In this document: piece by piece, positions 17,520-25,920 of the stretch | How the letters are laid out: each line of letters begins with the position of its first letter | Numbering within the stretch: the first letter of the stretch is position 1 | From: Parapedobacter composti | GTDB lineage: Bacteria; Bacteroidota; Bacteroidia; Sphingobacteriales; Sphingobacteriaceae | Assembly (NCBI RefSeq): GCF_900112315.1 | Contig: NZ_FOLL01000006.1 | Location: forward strand, 124,001 to 188,000 | Direction: 5' to 3' | Length of the DNA stretch: 64,000 nucleotides | Position numbers and translations under genes: made by a program | The notes under the pieces: model-generated | The model's input: the letters and a program-made list of their open reading frames with translations, nothing else | Told to the model about the DNA's origin: nothing | The model's database searches: none

Positions 17520-18001
17520 ATGAGTTCGGCGTCCAGGATTTGGATTTCAGAGTTGCCCTCCTGCGTGTTGTGATTGAGGCGTACCCGGCCCTTTATCTTG
17601 ATTGGTTCTTCCGTAAAGCGCACTTTTTTGCCTTTTTTCATAAATATTTCCACCATGGGCGGGATGTCGCCCTGGCCGCAGAACATGCACTGCATAATAG
17701 GCAATACAGACAGCATGAACGTTTCATGATCCCGTCCGCCGTTTAACGGAACCAAATACCCCGGAAGGGTAACCGTTTTATTGTTGATGGCCTTCAGTTC
17801 ATCCGGGAAATGGGGGGTGTATATGGTTTGATTGTCTTTGTGCGTTACTTTATACATCAACTTATTGATGGTTTCCCATGTCTCGTTCATCATGGGGGTA
17901 TGATCCGGTATCTCGCCAAACGGGTTATCCTGTGCGTACGCCACCTGGATGCCCGTTATTATCAATGCCACCAATGCTAACCGTTTAATATACTTAATCA
18001 T
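17513..18001 (-). CDS. DUF3299-like exported protein linked to an ABC exporter
   Basis: A 162-residue protein starting MIKYIKRLAL with a signal peptide ending near AYAQ, so it is periplasmic. The central segment PGYLVPL...FMLSVLPIMQCMFCGQGDIPP resembles DUF3299 (an OB-like fold), with a CMFC pair that could bind metal. A longer ORF upstream has no supporting start and overlaps the permease gene. In Vibrio, a DUF3299 protein, an ABC ATPase and a permease occur together in the Zur-regulated zrg cluster; the same trio here suggests a role in metal (zinc) handling. That link is inference. It overlaps rsmE at the 3' end by 7 bases (convergent). Confidence 0.6.
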   Translation of the reverse strand: MIKYIKRLALVALIITGIQVAYAQDNPFGEIPDHTPMMNETWETINKLMYKVTHKDNQTIYTPHFPDELKAINNKTVTLPGYLVPLNGGRDHETFMLSVLPIMQCMFCGQGDIPPMVEIFMKKGKKVRFTEEPIKIKGRVRLNHNTQEGNSEIQILDAELIQ

Positions 18002-18011
18002 TTTTGTTATG

Positions 18012-19424
18012 TTAATTTCCTGACAATGTCTGTGATATCGGTGTCCGGTAGGCTTTAATGGCAGGGAGAGCCGCCGCCACAAAGCCGATGCCCACACCTA
18101 TGGCTACCAGCCACGCTTCCTGTGGGAGCAGTGTCATCGCATTCAGTAACGTGGCATTGCCTGTTGTGCTGCTGCTGATGGCGTAAAGGGCAATATGGCC
18201 AATGATAATTCCGAACACCGCGCCTACAAAGGTAAGCAATATTCCTTCGGCAATCACTATGCCGAACAGTTTTCCCTGTGAGGCACCCAGTGTGCGCATA
18301 ATGGCCAGGTCGTATTTCCGGTTTTTCAACGCATTGTAAAGGCTGATGAAAATACTGAGCGCAGCCATCAGCATAATGACATAAGCGAGCACCTGCAGAG
18401 AGTCTATGCCGATGCCCAGGAGCGAAAATAGCCGTGCACTCTCGATGGCCGGAGATGCGGCTTGCAGGGCGGTGTTCTGGTTAACCAGTCGAGGGAACAT
18501 GCCAATGGCTGCGGGATTCCGATATTGGATCAGCAGACTGGTAATTTCGCGTTCGCCCGAGCCGATGTCGCCCATGATGCTTTTGACCAATTGGTGGTCG
18601 GTGGTCGGTGATCGGTGATCGGTGTTGGGTGATCGGTGATCGGTGGTCGGTGTTGGGTGATCGGTGGTCGGTGTTGGGTGGTCGGTGGTGGTGTGTTCAT
18701 GTGTTTCACCATGGTGATGTTCATGTTCCTCCACGCCCACGACGTCGTGCTGGTCGTCGGCGTCATGATGATGGCCATGATCATGTGCTTCTGCATCCGT
18801 GTCGGCGTGGTCGCCATGCATGCGCCATACGCTGGCCAGGTTGGTCAGTATGAGCCTGTCGGCGATAGGATGTTTCGTGCCCAGAATACCCGTAACGGTA
18901 TACGGATGCTCATCGTGCGTGTGGCCCCCACTGCTCAGGCCATGTGCGCCATAGATCTTATCCCCAATGCGCAGTCCGTGCCGGCGAACCACCTCAGCGC
19001 CTACAACCGCTTCGAAATCGCCTTGCCACAGTCGGCCTTCAGCCAGTTCCAATCCGTATAACTGCAGGAATGAGCTATCGGTGCCGACGATGCGGTGGCC
19101 GCGATAATTGTCGCCCAGCGACAGCGGCACGGCCAGTTTAACCATCGGATTTGCGGTCAGCTTGTTGGCTTCGGCTAAGCTAATGTTGCCCGTGGGGTTG
19201 TCCATGTGGTAGACACTGCTTAAGATAAGCTGGATTGGACTGCCTTTGGCACCCACTACCAGGTCTATTCCCCGGCTGTTGTTGTCCAGCTGCTCTTCCA
19301 ATTGGTGGGAAGTAAGCAGCAGCACGCATAAGATGCCCGTGCCGAAAGCCGTAAGCAGTACTCCTAAAATCGAGGTTGCCTGATTCTGGCGGATGTTTTT
19401 CCAGGCAATTTGCAAGAGATTCAT
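18012..19424 (-). CDS. FtsX-like ABC transporter permease with His-rich repeat loop
   Basis: A 470-residue inner-membrane protein with a helix near 20-40, a large periplasmic domain, and three C-terminal helices (about 340-465) typical of MacB/LolC-type permeases. Inside the periplasmic domain, about residues 205-250 are rich in His and Asp (for example HDHGHHHDADDQHD), a likely metal-binding loop. This loop runs into heptapeptide repeats related to TTDHPTP, encoded by a heptanucleotide DNA repeat (18596-18686). It overlaps the ATPase gene by four bases and is 10 bases from the DUF3299-like gene. The substrate is unknown; the His-rich loop hints at metal. Confidence 0.88.
   Translation of the reverse strand: MNLLQIAWKNIRQNQATSILGVLLTAFGTGILCVLLLTSHQLEEQLDNNSRGIDLVVGAKGSPIQLILSSVYHMDNPTGNISLAEANKLTANPMVKLAVPLSLGDNYRGHRIVGTDSSFLQLYGLELAEGRLWQGDFEAVVGAEVVRRHGLRIGDKIYGAHGLSSGGHTHDEHPYTVTGILGTKHPIADRLILTNLASVWRMHGDHADTDAEAHDHGHHHDADDQHDVVGVEEHEHHHGETHEHTTTDHPTPTTDHPTPTTDHRSPNTDHRSPTTDHQLVKSIMGDIGSGEREITSLLIQYRNPAAIGMFPRLVNQNTALQAASPAIESARLFSLLGIGIDSLQVLAYVIMLMAALSIFISLYNALKNRKYDLAIMRTLGASQGKLFGIVIAEGILLTFVGAVFGIIIGHIALYAISSSTTGNATLLNAMTLLPQEAWLVAIGVGIGFVAAALPAIKAYRTPISQTLSGN
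18596..18686. repeat. Heptanucleotide tandem repeat (13 units) inside the ABC permease gene
   Basis: Thirteen consecutive 7-base units, all variants of GRTCGGT or GTTGGGT on the plus strand, with no interruption. Three units make 21 bases, that is seven codons, so the coding strand yields heptapeptide repeats of the TTDHPTP type. A related array lies at 56082-56151. Confidence 0.9.
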
Positions 19425-20086
19425 GATAGATGCCCTCCTAGTTCATAAGCATGTGCTATCCGTGTTTTCACCCGTTTATCATGTGTGGCGATAATTAATG
19501 TGGCCCCGCTGGTTTCCGCTTGATTGAGTAACAGTTCCAGTACACTTGCGGTATTGCGGTCGTCCAGCGATGCGGTGGGCTCGTCGGCCACCAAGATAGC
19601 CGGTCGGTTCACCACGGCGCGTGCTATTGCCGCCCGTTGCATCTGTCCGCGGCTTAGTTTATTAGGGTAGCTATTAGCTTTATGGTCGAGGTTAAGCAGC
19701 GTTAGCACTTCGTGAATTCTGCTGTTATCCACCTTGGCGCCAGCAAAACCCTGTGCAATCTGTAAATTTTCTTTCACGGTGAGGCTCTTTACGAGATGCG
19801 CCTCCTGGAAGATCAAGCCAATACGCCGCCCGCGGAACTCATCCAGCTGCCGTGGCGCCAGGTCGTATAATAGTTGACCGTCGATGGTCACATTTCCGGT
19901 ATCCGGTTTGAGCAGACCGCTGAGGATATGCAGCAGCGTTGTTTTGCCGCTTCCGGAATCGCCCAATATCAGCGTGTGGCGCCCCACCGGTATTTCTAAG
20001 TCCGCGAAATGTAGCGATTCGCCGCCTCGGTACCGGTACGTAACACCGTTCAGGCTGATAACTTTTTCTGTGTTGTTATCCTGCAT
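19421..20086 (-). CDS. ABC transporter ATP-binding protein (MacB/LolD type)
   Basis: The ATPase has Walker A GDSGSGKTT, Q-loop IFQEAHL, signature LSRGQMQRA and Walker B ILVADEPTASLD, ending with the switch ATHDKRV. The start at 20086 gives MQDNNTEKVISL and a 221-residue protein of normal size; an ATG at 20146 would add 20 residues with no family match. It overlaps the permease gene by four bases, and together they should form an exporter-type or mechanotransmission complex. Confidence 0.93.
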   Translation of the reverse strand: MQDNNTEKVISLNGVTYRYRGGESLHFADLEIPVGRHTLILGDSGSGKTTLLHILSGLLKPDTGNVTIDGQLLYDLAPRQLDEFRGRRIGLIFQEAHLVKSLTVKENLQIAQGFAGAKVDNSRIHEVLTLLNLDHKANSYPNKLSRGQMQRAAIARAVVNRPAILVADEPTASLDDRNTASVLELLLNQAETSGATLIIATHDKRVKTRIAHAYELGGHLS

Positions 20087-20407
20087 TGCTAAACTATTAG
20101 GTTCCGCAAGTTTAAGATATTCCGTCCAAATACTCGTCACCCTCATGCAACTTTATTGTTAACCCCAGGGGGTATACGCGGCGATGCCTACGAGGTGTCG
20201 GAGGTTTCGGGTTTGTTTGGGTTTGCGCTGATGAATGGTTTTATGGTGTATTTTTGTGTTGTAATGCTGTATATTTTTGGTGGTTATTGATTATTTATAT
20301 TAAATTTTTAATTTATGTGTTATTAATTATTTGTATTTTTTACTTTTTATAAAAATTCAGGTTCATTTTTATCTATTTTTGTGTAGATTTATTCAATATG
20401 TATTAAA

Positions 20408-21523
20408 ATGGTTATCGGAATCCCTAAAGAAATCAAAAATAATGAAAGTCGTGTGGCTTTGACTGCCTCAGGGGTATTTGAATTGAAGCAGAATGGGCAT
20501 CACGTCTTGGTGGAACAAGGCGCAGGGAAGGGAAGCGGGATTTCCGATGCAGAATATGAAAATGCCGGCGCTGAAATTATCACCGATCCCCATGATATTT
20601 GGCGACAGGCGGACATGGTTGTCAAAGTAAAGGAGCCCATCGACGGTGAGTTGCGTTTGGCCCGGCCGGGGCAGGTGATATTTACTTATTTCCATTTTGC
20701 ATCGAGCAGCACGCTCACTGAAGCCATGATAGGGCGCGGAGCGGTGTGTATAGCGTATGAGACGGTAGAAAAGCCGGATGGTTCACTGCCGTTATTAAAA
20801 CCGATGTCTGAGGTAGCCGGGCGGATGGCCGTTCAGCAGGGCGCCCGTTATTTGGAGAAGCCTGTCAAAGGCCGGGGAGTGCTGCTCGGAGGTGTCCCCG
20901 GGGTGCCTCCCGGCCGGGTATTGATCCTGGGTGCGGGCATTGTGGGGGTGCAGGCGGCAAAGATGGCATCCGGACTTGGAGCGCATGTCACTATTCTGGA
21001 TACCAACACCGATCGGTTGAGGTATGTAAATGACATCTTGCCGCCGCACGTGGTTACACAGTATTCCAGTCAGTACACCATCCGTAAAATGGTACAGACG
21101 CACGACCTTATCATTGGTGCGGTGCTGATACCGGGCGCGAAGGCACCTAACCTGGTTACGCGCGATATGCTCAAGACCATGCGGCCCGGCACGGTTATCG
21201 TGGACGTTGCCGTAGACCAAGGAGGGTGCGTGGAGACCTGTGTGCCTACCACCCATGAAAACCCCACCTATATCATTGACGACGTGCTGCACTATTGTGT
21301 AGCCAACATGCCCGGAGCAGTGCCCTTTACCTCCACGTTGGCATTGACCAACTCGACCCTTCCTTATGTCATCAAGATTGCTAATGAGGGTTGGAAAGCC
21401 GCCTGCACCAATGACGACACATTGAGAAAAGGCCTTAATATCGTAGAAGGAAAGGTGGTTTATCAAGGCGTTGCTGACGCATTCGATTTGCCACGATACG
21501 ATGTGCAAGAGATTTTAGTTTAG
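20408..21523 (+). CDS. ald: Alanine dehydrogenase
   Basis: A 371-residue NAD-dependent enzyme interconverting L-alanine and pyruvate plus ammonia. It has MVIGIPKEIKNNESRVALT at the N-terminus (substrate-binding Arg15), KVKEP (Lys at about 75), and the Rossmann NAD motif ILGAGIVGVQAAKMA (about 174-188). The 261 bases upstream are very AT-rich; a TATTTTTG element at 20374-20381 may be its minus-7 box. Ald genes are often controlled by Lrp-type regulators, and one lies 10 kb away at 30950, but no direct link is shown. Confidence 0.96.
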   Translation: MVIGIPKEIKNNESRVALTASGVFELKQNGHHVLVEQGAGKGSGISDAEYENAGAEIITDPHDIWRQADMVVKVKEPIDGELRLARPGQVIFTYFHFASSSTLTEAMIGRGAVCIAYETVEKPDGSLPLLKPMSEVAGRMAVQQGARYLEKPVKGRGVLLGGVPGVPPGRVLILGAGIVGVQAAKMASGLGAHVTILDTNTDRLRYVNDILPPHVVTQYSSQYTIRKMVQTHDLIIGAVLIPGAKAPNLVTRDMLKTMRPGTVIVDVAVDQGGCVETCVPTTHENPTYIIDDVLHYCVANMPGAVPFTSTLALTNSTLPYVIKIANEGWKAACTNDDTLRKGLNIVEGKVVYQGVADAFDLPRYDVQEILV

Positions 21524-21647
21524 CTTGCGTGTCATATCGGGTTCTGTATTAATGAGTTTTGTAACCGCGTAACATTTTCTTAACGTAAATATAAATATTC
21601 ATTCATGTTGTGTTAACTGTTAGGTAATGTTAAGTTAGGATTATTGC

Positions 21648-24464
21648 ATGGAATTTATTCAGACCATGCAAAAAGCGAATACTACTACTTTAACTCTACT
21701 TATTTGGTTTTTATTGTTTCCCTTTGAAAATAAAGCTCAGGTTCAGCAGGGAATTATACAAGGGAAGATTATCGACGCCGAAAACCGACTGCCCATAGAA
21801 GGTGCCAGCGTATCGTTGGTCGGCACGAGCATCGGGACGGCTACCGCCAGCAACGGAGTTTTCGAGTTAAGAAATGTCGGCGTAGGTACTTATGTGGTGG
21901 CTATAACGTACATTGGCTATCAGGAGTTACGTATCGATGACGTAGTTGTTTTCCCATCTAAAATTACAGATTTAGAGGTTGCCCTGGAGCCTGCGGGAGA
22001 ATTGATGGAAGAGGTGGTGATTTCGGCGACCGTGAATAAGGAAAGCAATATCGCATTGCTTGCGGACCGCAAACGTTCGACCATGGTCATCCAGAAGGTA
22101 GGCTCGCAGGAGTTGAGCCGTAAGGGCATCGGTAATGTCGGTGAGGGTATTGCCAAGGTGGTGGGCGTGGCAATGGTCGGCAACAAGTCGCTCTTTGTCC
22201 GCGGTTTGGGCGATCGCTATAATAATGCTACGTTGAACGGGTTGCCGATCCCCTCTACGAACCCCGACCTGAAGTTGATACCGTTGGATATTTTCCCGAC
22301 GTCCATCGTCAAGAACATCGAAGTCCTGAAATCTTACAACAGTGCTTACTACGGTGATTTTTCCGGGGGCACGATTGATATCGTTACGAAGGATTATCCC
22401 GAGAAAGCTTTTATCAGGGCGGCGGTTTCTTCCGGTTTCAATTCCATATCCACGGGCAAGCAATTCCTGGGTATAGACCGCGGCTTTGCAAGCTGGTTGG
22501 GGTTTGCGCGGGCAGACCGTGCCATGCCGGCACTGCCTGCGAGTGTCCCGGTATATGACTCGTATTTCAACGACAATGTGGATCCGCAATTCAAGACACC
22601 GTTTGTGCCCCATGAATATAAGGCGCCGGTCAATGCAGGACTATCGCTTTCGGGGGGTGATCGGATATCCCTTGACGGAGGCGGGACATTTGGGTATTTG
22701 TTTACAGTAGCCAATAAAAATGAATATGTTTTTCTGCCCGGTTCCACGGCGTGGTTCAATGCACAGCAGGAAACGATTTACAATTACGATACCGAAGACT
22801 ATTTCTACCAGACGAACACCTCCGGCCTATTGAATTTGTATTACAAGCCCAATGCCAAGGCAACATACGGACTGACCGGACTGTTTGTGAACGACTCCAG
22901 AGACGGCGTGCTGGATAATTTTGGTCTCAACTGGGATTTGGGCGAGGTTTACGGGCGACGGAATACCTTGATCCAGAACACGCTTTTCACTACCCAATTC
23001 AACACGAAGCAGCAGATAACAGAACGTTTTTCATTGGATGGAGCGGTCGGCTACACGAAAACGGTGGGGAGCATACCTGACCGCACGCAGACCATGGTAG
23101 AAGCCAGGGACAACAACCAATACCAGTTTTCCCCCAACGGTATCACAGACGTACACCGCTTTTTTGCCGATTTGGATGATCATGATGCTTCCGCACGGTT
23201 GGCGGCGGAACTGCGTTTCAGGAATAGTGAGATAGGCCTCACGTCATTGACTTTTGGCGTTGACGGGCGGTATAAAAAACGGCGATTCGATGCGAGGCAG
23301 ATTGATGCCGATGCCAAAAACATCCGGTCATTGTTCAGGTTGGATGAACTTGACGAGGTCTTGTCTCCGCAGCGGCTCGGTTTCGGAGATGCCACGAGCT
23401 GGCGGTATAAGGAAGTGCCAAATGAGCAAAATCGGTACCGTTCTGAAATGTACGTATATGCCCCGTATGCCAACGCCAATTTCCTGTGGGCGGATAAGTG
23501 GAATCTAGTAGCAGGCGTCCGTTTTGAATCGTCTTCACAAAGCACGGACTACAAGTTGGAGCGCGATGTTATTGAGGCACCATATCGCAACAATACGATC
23601 ACGGGCAACGAATTGCTCCCCGCGGTTTCCTTGAAATACATGCCGACCGCTAAGTCCAACGTCATTTTTGCGGCCAGTAAAACGATATCACGACCGTTGT
23701 TTATGGAGGCCGCACCGTTCCGCTATAACGAATCTGCCGGAACCGCACAGCGTATCGGTAACCCGTCGCTGACCAACGGTGATGTTTACAACGTTGACTT
23801 GCGTTACGATTACTTTCCGAATCCGGGTGAACTGATTTCCGTGTCAGTATTCGGAAAGCGATTGATTGACCCGATCGAATATGTACGGGTGAACAGTGCT
23901 GAACCGATGTTTTCGTACGTCAATTCGGATCGGGCAGTCGTAGCAGGGGTTGAGCTTGAGGTTAATAAAAATCTCGGTTCTTTATTCGCATCGGAATTAG
24001 ACGCTTTAAGGAACGCGTCTATTGGCTTAAACGGTTCTTACCTGTTTTCGGAAGTCGAGTTTGACGAAGACAAGCTAAGCGGAAAAGGTGTTCCGTTTTA
24101 TCCGACGAATTTTAAGCGACCACTGTTCGGGGCTTCGCCCTATTTGGTCAACGCCGACCTGACCTACCGCGTCAATTGGAATTCGAGGAGCCACACGCAA
24201 ATTACGGGAACCTACCATGTATTTGGCAAGCGTTTGTTTGTTGCGGGCGCACAGGGTACCGGTGATATCTACGAAATGCCTGTCAACAGGTTGGACGCAG
24301 CGATCAATACCGTCATTATGAATAAGATTGGATTCGATATTTCAATCAATAATATTTTGAATCCCGACATCATCTATAATCAGGAGTTCCCGACAAGCGA
24401 TCTGGAGTACATGAACGTGAAACGCGGTGTTTCTGTGGGCGCGACGTTGAGCTATACCTTCTAA
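21648..24464 (+). CDS. TonB-dependent outer-membrane receptor with carboxypeptidase-regulatory N-terminal domain
   Basis: A 938-residue receptor: signal peptide to about residue 31 (NKAQ), CarboxypepD_reg-like domain (about 37-115, IQGKIIDAENRLPIEGASV), plug domain (about 125-250, with LFVRGLGDRYNNATLNGLPI), and a beta-barrel ending in the aromatic ATLSYTF. No SusD homologue follows; instead a beta-helix lipoprotein begins 61 bases downstream. The substrate is unknown. The ATG at 21648 follows AGGA; an ATG at 21666 would also leave a workable signal peptide. Confidence 0.92.
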   Translation: MEFIQTMQKANTTTLTLLIWFLLFPFENKAQVQQGIIQGKIIDAENRLPIEGASVSLVGTSIGTATASNGVFELRNVGVGTYVVAITYIGYQELRIDDVVVFPSKITDLEVALEPAGELMEEVVISATVNKESNIALLADRKRSTMVIQKVGSQELSRKGIGNVGEGIAKVVGVAMVGNKSLFVRGLGDRYNNATLNGLPIPSTNPDLKLIPLDIFPTSIVKNIEVLKSYNSAYYGDFSGGTIDIVTKDYPEKAFIRAAVSSGFNSISTGKQFLGIDRGFASWLGFARADRAMPALPASVPVYDSYFNDNVDPQFKTPFVPHEYKAPVNAGLSLSGGDRISLDGGGTFGYLFTVANKNEYVFLPGSTAWFNAQQETIYNYDTEDYFYQTNTSGLLNLYYKPNAKATYGLTGLFVNDSRDGVLDNFGLNWDLGEVYGRRNTLIQNTLFTTQFNTKQQITERFSLDGAVGYTKTVGSIPDRTQTMVEARDNNQYQFSPNGITDVHRFFADLDDHDASARLAAELRFRNSEIGLTSLTFGVDGRYKKRRFDARQIDADAKNIRSLFRLDELDEVLSPQRLGFGDATSWRYKEVPNEQNRYRSEMYVYAPYANANFLWADKWNLVAGVRFESSSQSTDYKLERDVIEAPYRNNTITGNELLPAVSLKYMPTAKSNVIFAASKTISRPLFMEAAPFRYNESAGTAQRIGNPSLTNGDVYNVDLRYDYFPNPGELISVSVFGKRLIDPIEYVRVNSAEPMFSYVNSDRAVVAGVELEVNKNLGSLFASELDALRNASIGLNGSYLFSEVEFDEDKLSGKGVPFYPTNFKRPLFGASPYLVNADLTYRVNWNSRSHTQITGTYHVFGKRLFVAGAQGTGDIYEMPVNRLDAAINTVIMNKIGFDISINNILNPDIIYNQEFPTSDLEYMNVKRGVSVGATLSYTF

Positions 24465-24525
24465 ACCGATGGACATTAAACATAAATATTATATATAAAT
24501 TTTTACTCAATTAAATCAAAACATC

Positions 24526-25842
24526 ATGAAAAAGATGAAATTTGGAAAACTAACATGGAGTGTTCTCGCGGCGGCGGTGATTGTGTTTTCGGCGTGCAGC
24601 GATGATGATCCGGATCCTGTTGGCAACGGCGGTCTGTCTGGCGTACTGCCTAATAATACTGAACTGGTGGGCGATATTACCGAAGATGTTACTTTGAGTG
24701 CGGGTAACACGTACACTTTACGTGGCGGAGTTCACGTAAAAGACGGTGCGACGATGACCATCGGTGAGGGGGTTACCGTAAGGGCAATTACTAACAGCAG
24801 AACGGATTTCGCTAACACCGCCTATCTGTTGATCGAGAGAGGGGCGAAAATCGAAGCAATAGGCACGGCAGACCGCCCTATTGTCTTCACATCCAATTCG
24901 GCAACGCCGGCCCCACAGGACTGGGGCGGCATCATCGTTTGCGGTGCTGCGCCGATCAATAACCAAGGCGGGGAAAACCAATCCGAAATGGGTGGACAGG
25001 GCGTTATGTACGGTGGTACCAACGCCAATGACAACTCTGGTACATTGAGGTATGTCCGTGTTGAATATACCGGAAAGAAGCAGAGCGCGGAAGCCGAGCA
25101 TAACGGTTTTACTTTCGAAGGTGTTGGTGCCGGTACGACGCTGGAGTATCTCGCAGTTTACAAGGGTGCTGACGACGGCATCGAGTTTTTCGGCGGAACC
25201 GCCAATTTGCGCTATGCATTCGTCAACGGTGCGCAGGACGACCTGTTTGACTATACGTTCGGCTGGTCTGGAAAAGGTCAGTACTGGGTAGGTATCCAGG
25301 GCGATGACGTTGCGGACCGCGGCATTGAAGCAGATAACAATGGAGACAACCACGGGTTGCGTCCGCTTTCCAATCCGATTTTATCAAATGTAACCTTGGT
25401 AGGGTCGCGGGAAGCAATGACCAACGACAACCCTGACAATGCAACCGAAGCAGACAAAGGCAAAACGATCGGTTTGAAGCTTCGTGCAGGTACCGGCGGT
25501 CAATTGCACAACTTTGTCATCTATGGTTTCAACCATGGCATCGACGTGCAACACGATTTGACAGTTGCAAACCTGCCTACCGGCGATTTGAAAGTTGCTA
25601 ATACAGACCTTTACGGGCCTAATCTGTTCAAATTCGCTCCCGAAGTTGCAAATCCCTGGACTACGATTACAACCAGTGCCGAGGATACGCCATCCTATAT
25701 GAACGGATATGTGGGTACCTCAACTGAGGGTGCAATCAACCCATCTACGCTGGACAGCTGGTTCCAAGGCGGAAATTTCAAAGGTGCTGTCGAAGCGTCT
25801 AACAATTGGGTGACCCAAGGGAACTGGGCTCGTTTGGATTAA
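24526..25842 (+). CDS. Parallel beta-helix surface lipoprotein paired with the TonB receptor
   Basis: A 438-residue protein with a lipoprotein signal ending FSACS (Cys about 25) followed by DDDPDP, the acidic stretch common in surface-exposed Bacteroidota lipoproteins. The rest repeats short beta strands with Gly/Asn turns, for example GVHVKDGATMTIGEGVTV and LLIERGAKIEAIGTADRPI, consistent with a right-handed beta-helix. Such proteins often sit beside TonB receptors lacking SusD; a role as the receptor's surface partner is inference. It ends at a strong terminator (25885-25920). Confidence 0.75.
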   Translation: MKKMKFGKLTWSVLAAAVIVFSACSDDDPDPVGNGGLSGVLPNNTELVGDITEDVTLSAGNTYTLRGGVHVKDGATMTIGEGVTVRAITNSRTDFANTAYLLIERGAKIEAIGTADRPIVFTSNSATPAPQDWGGIIVCGAAPINNQGGENQSEMGGQGVMYGGTNANDNSGTLRYVRVEYTGKKQSAEAEHNGFTFEGVGAGTTLEYLAVYKGADDGIEFFGGTANLRYAFVNGAQDDLFDYTFGWSGKGQYWVGIQGDDVADRGIEADNNGDNHGLRPLSNPILSNVTLVGSREAMTNDNPDNATEADKGKTIGLKLRAGTGGQLHNFVIYGFNHGIDVQHDLTVANLPTGDLKVANTDLYGPNLFKFAPEVANPWTTITTSAEDTPSYMNGYVGTSTEGAINPSTLDSWFQGGNFKGAVEASNNWVTQGNWARLD

Positions 25843-25884
25843 GGTTGATATTCAAGAATTTAGGGACTAAATACCTAAAGAAAC

Positions 25885-25920
25885 GAGGCTGTCTCATTAA
25901 GTCGAGGCAGTCTCTTTTTT
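25885..25920 (+). terminator. Terminator of the receptor-lipoprotein unit and landing site of the group II intron
   Basis: An 11-bp stem (25885-25895 with 25904-25914, two G-T pairs), an 8-base loop and six T residues. The intron-like GTGCG begins at the next base, 25921. Confidence 0.9.

Noticed and set aside
20795..21508. 237-codon minus-strand ORF
   Set aside because: Antisense to alanine dehydrogenase; a composition effect of the coding strand.
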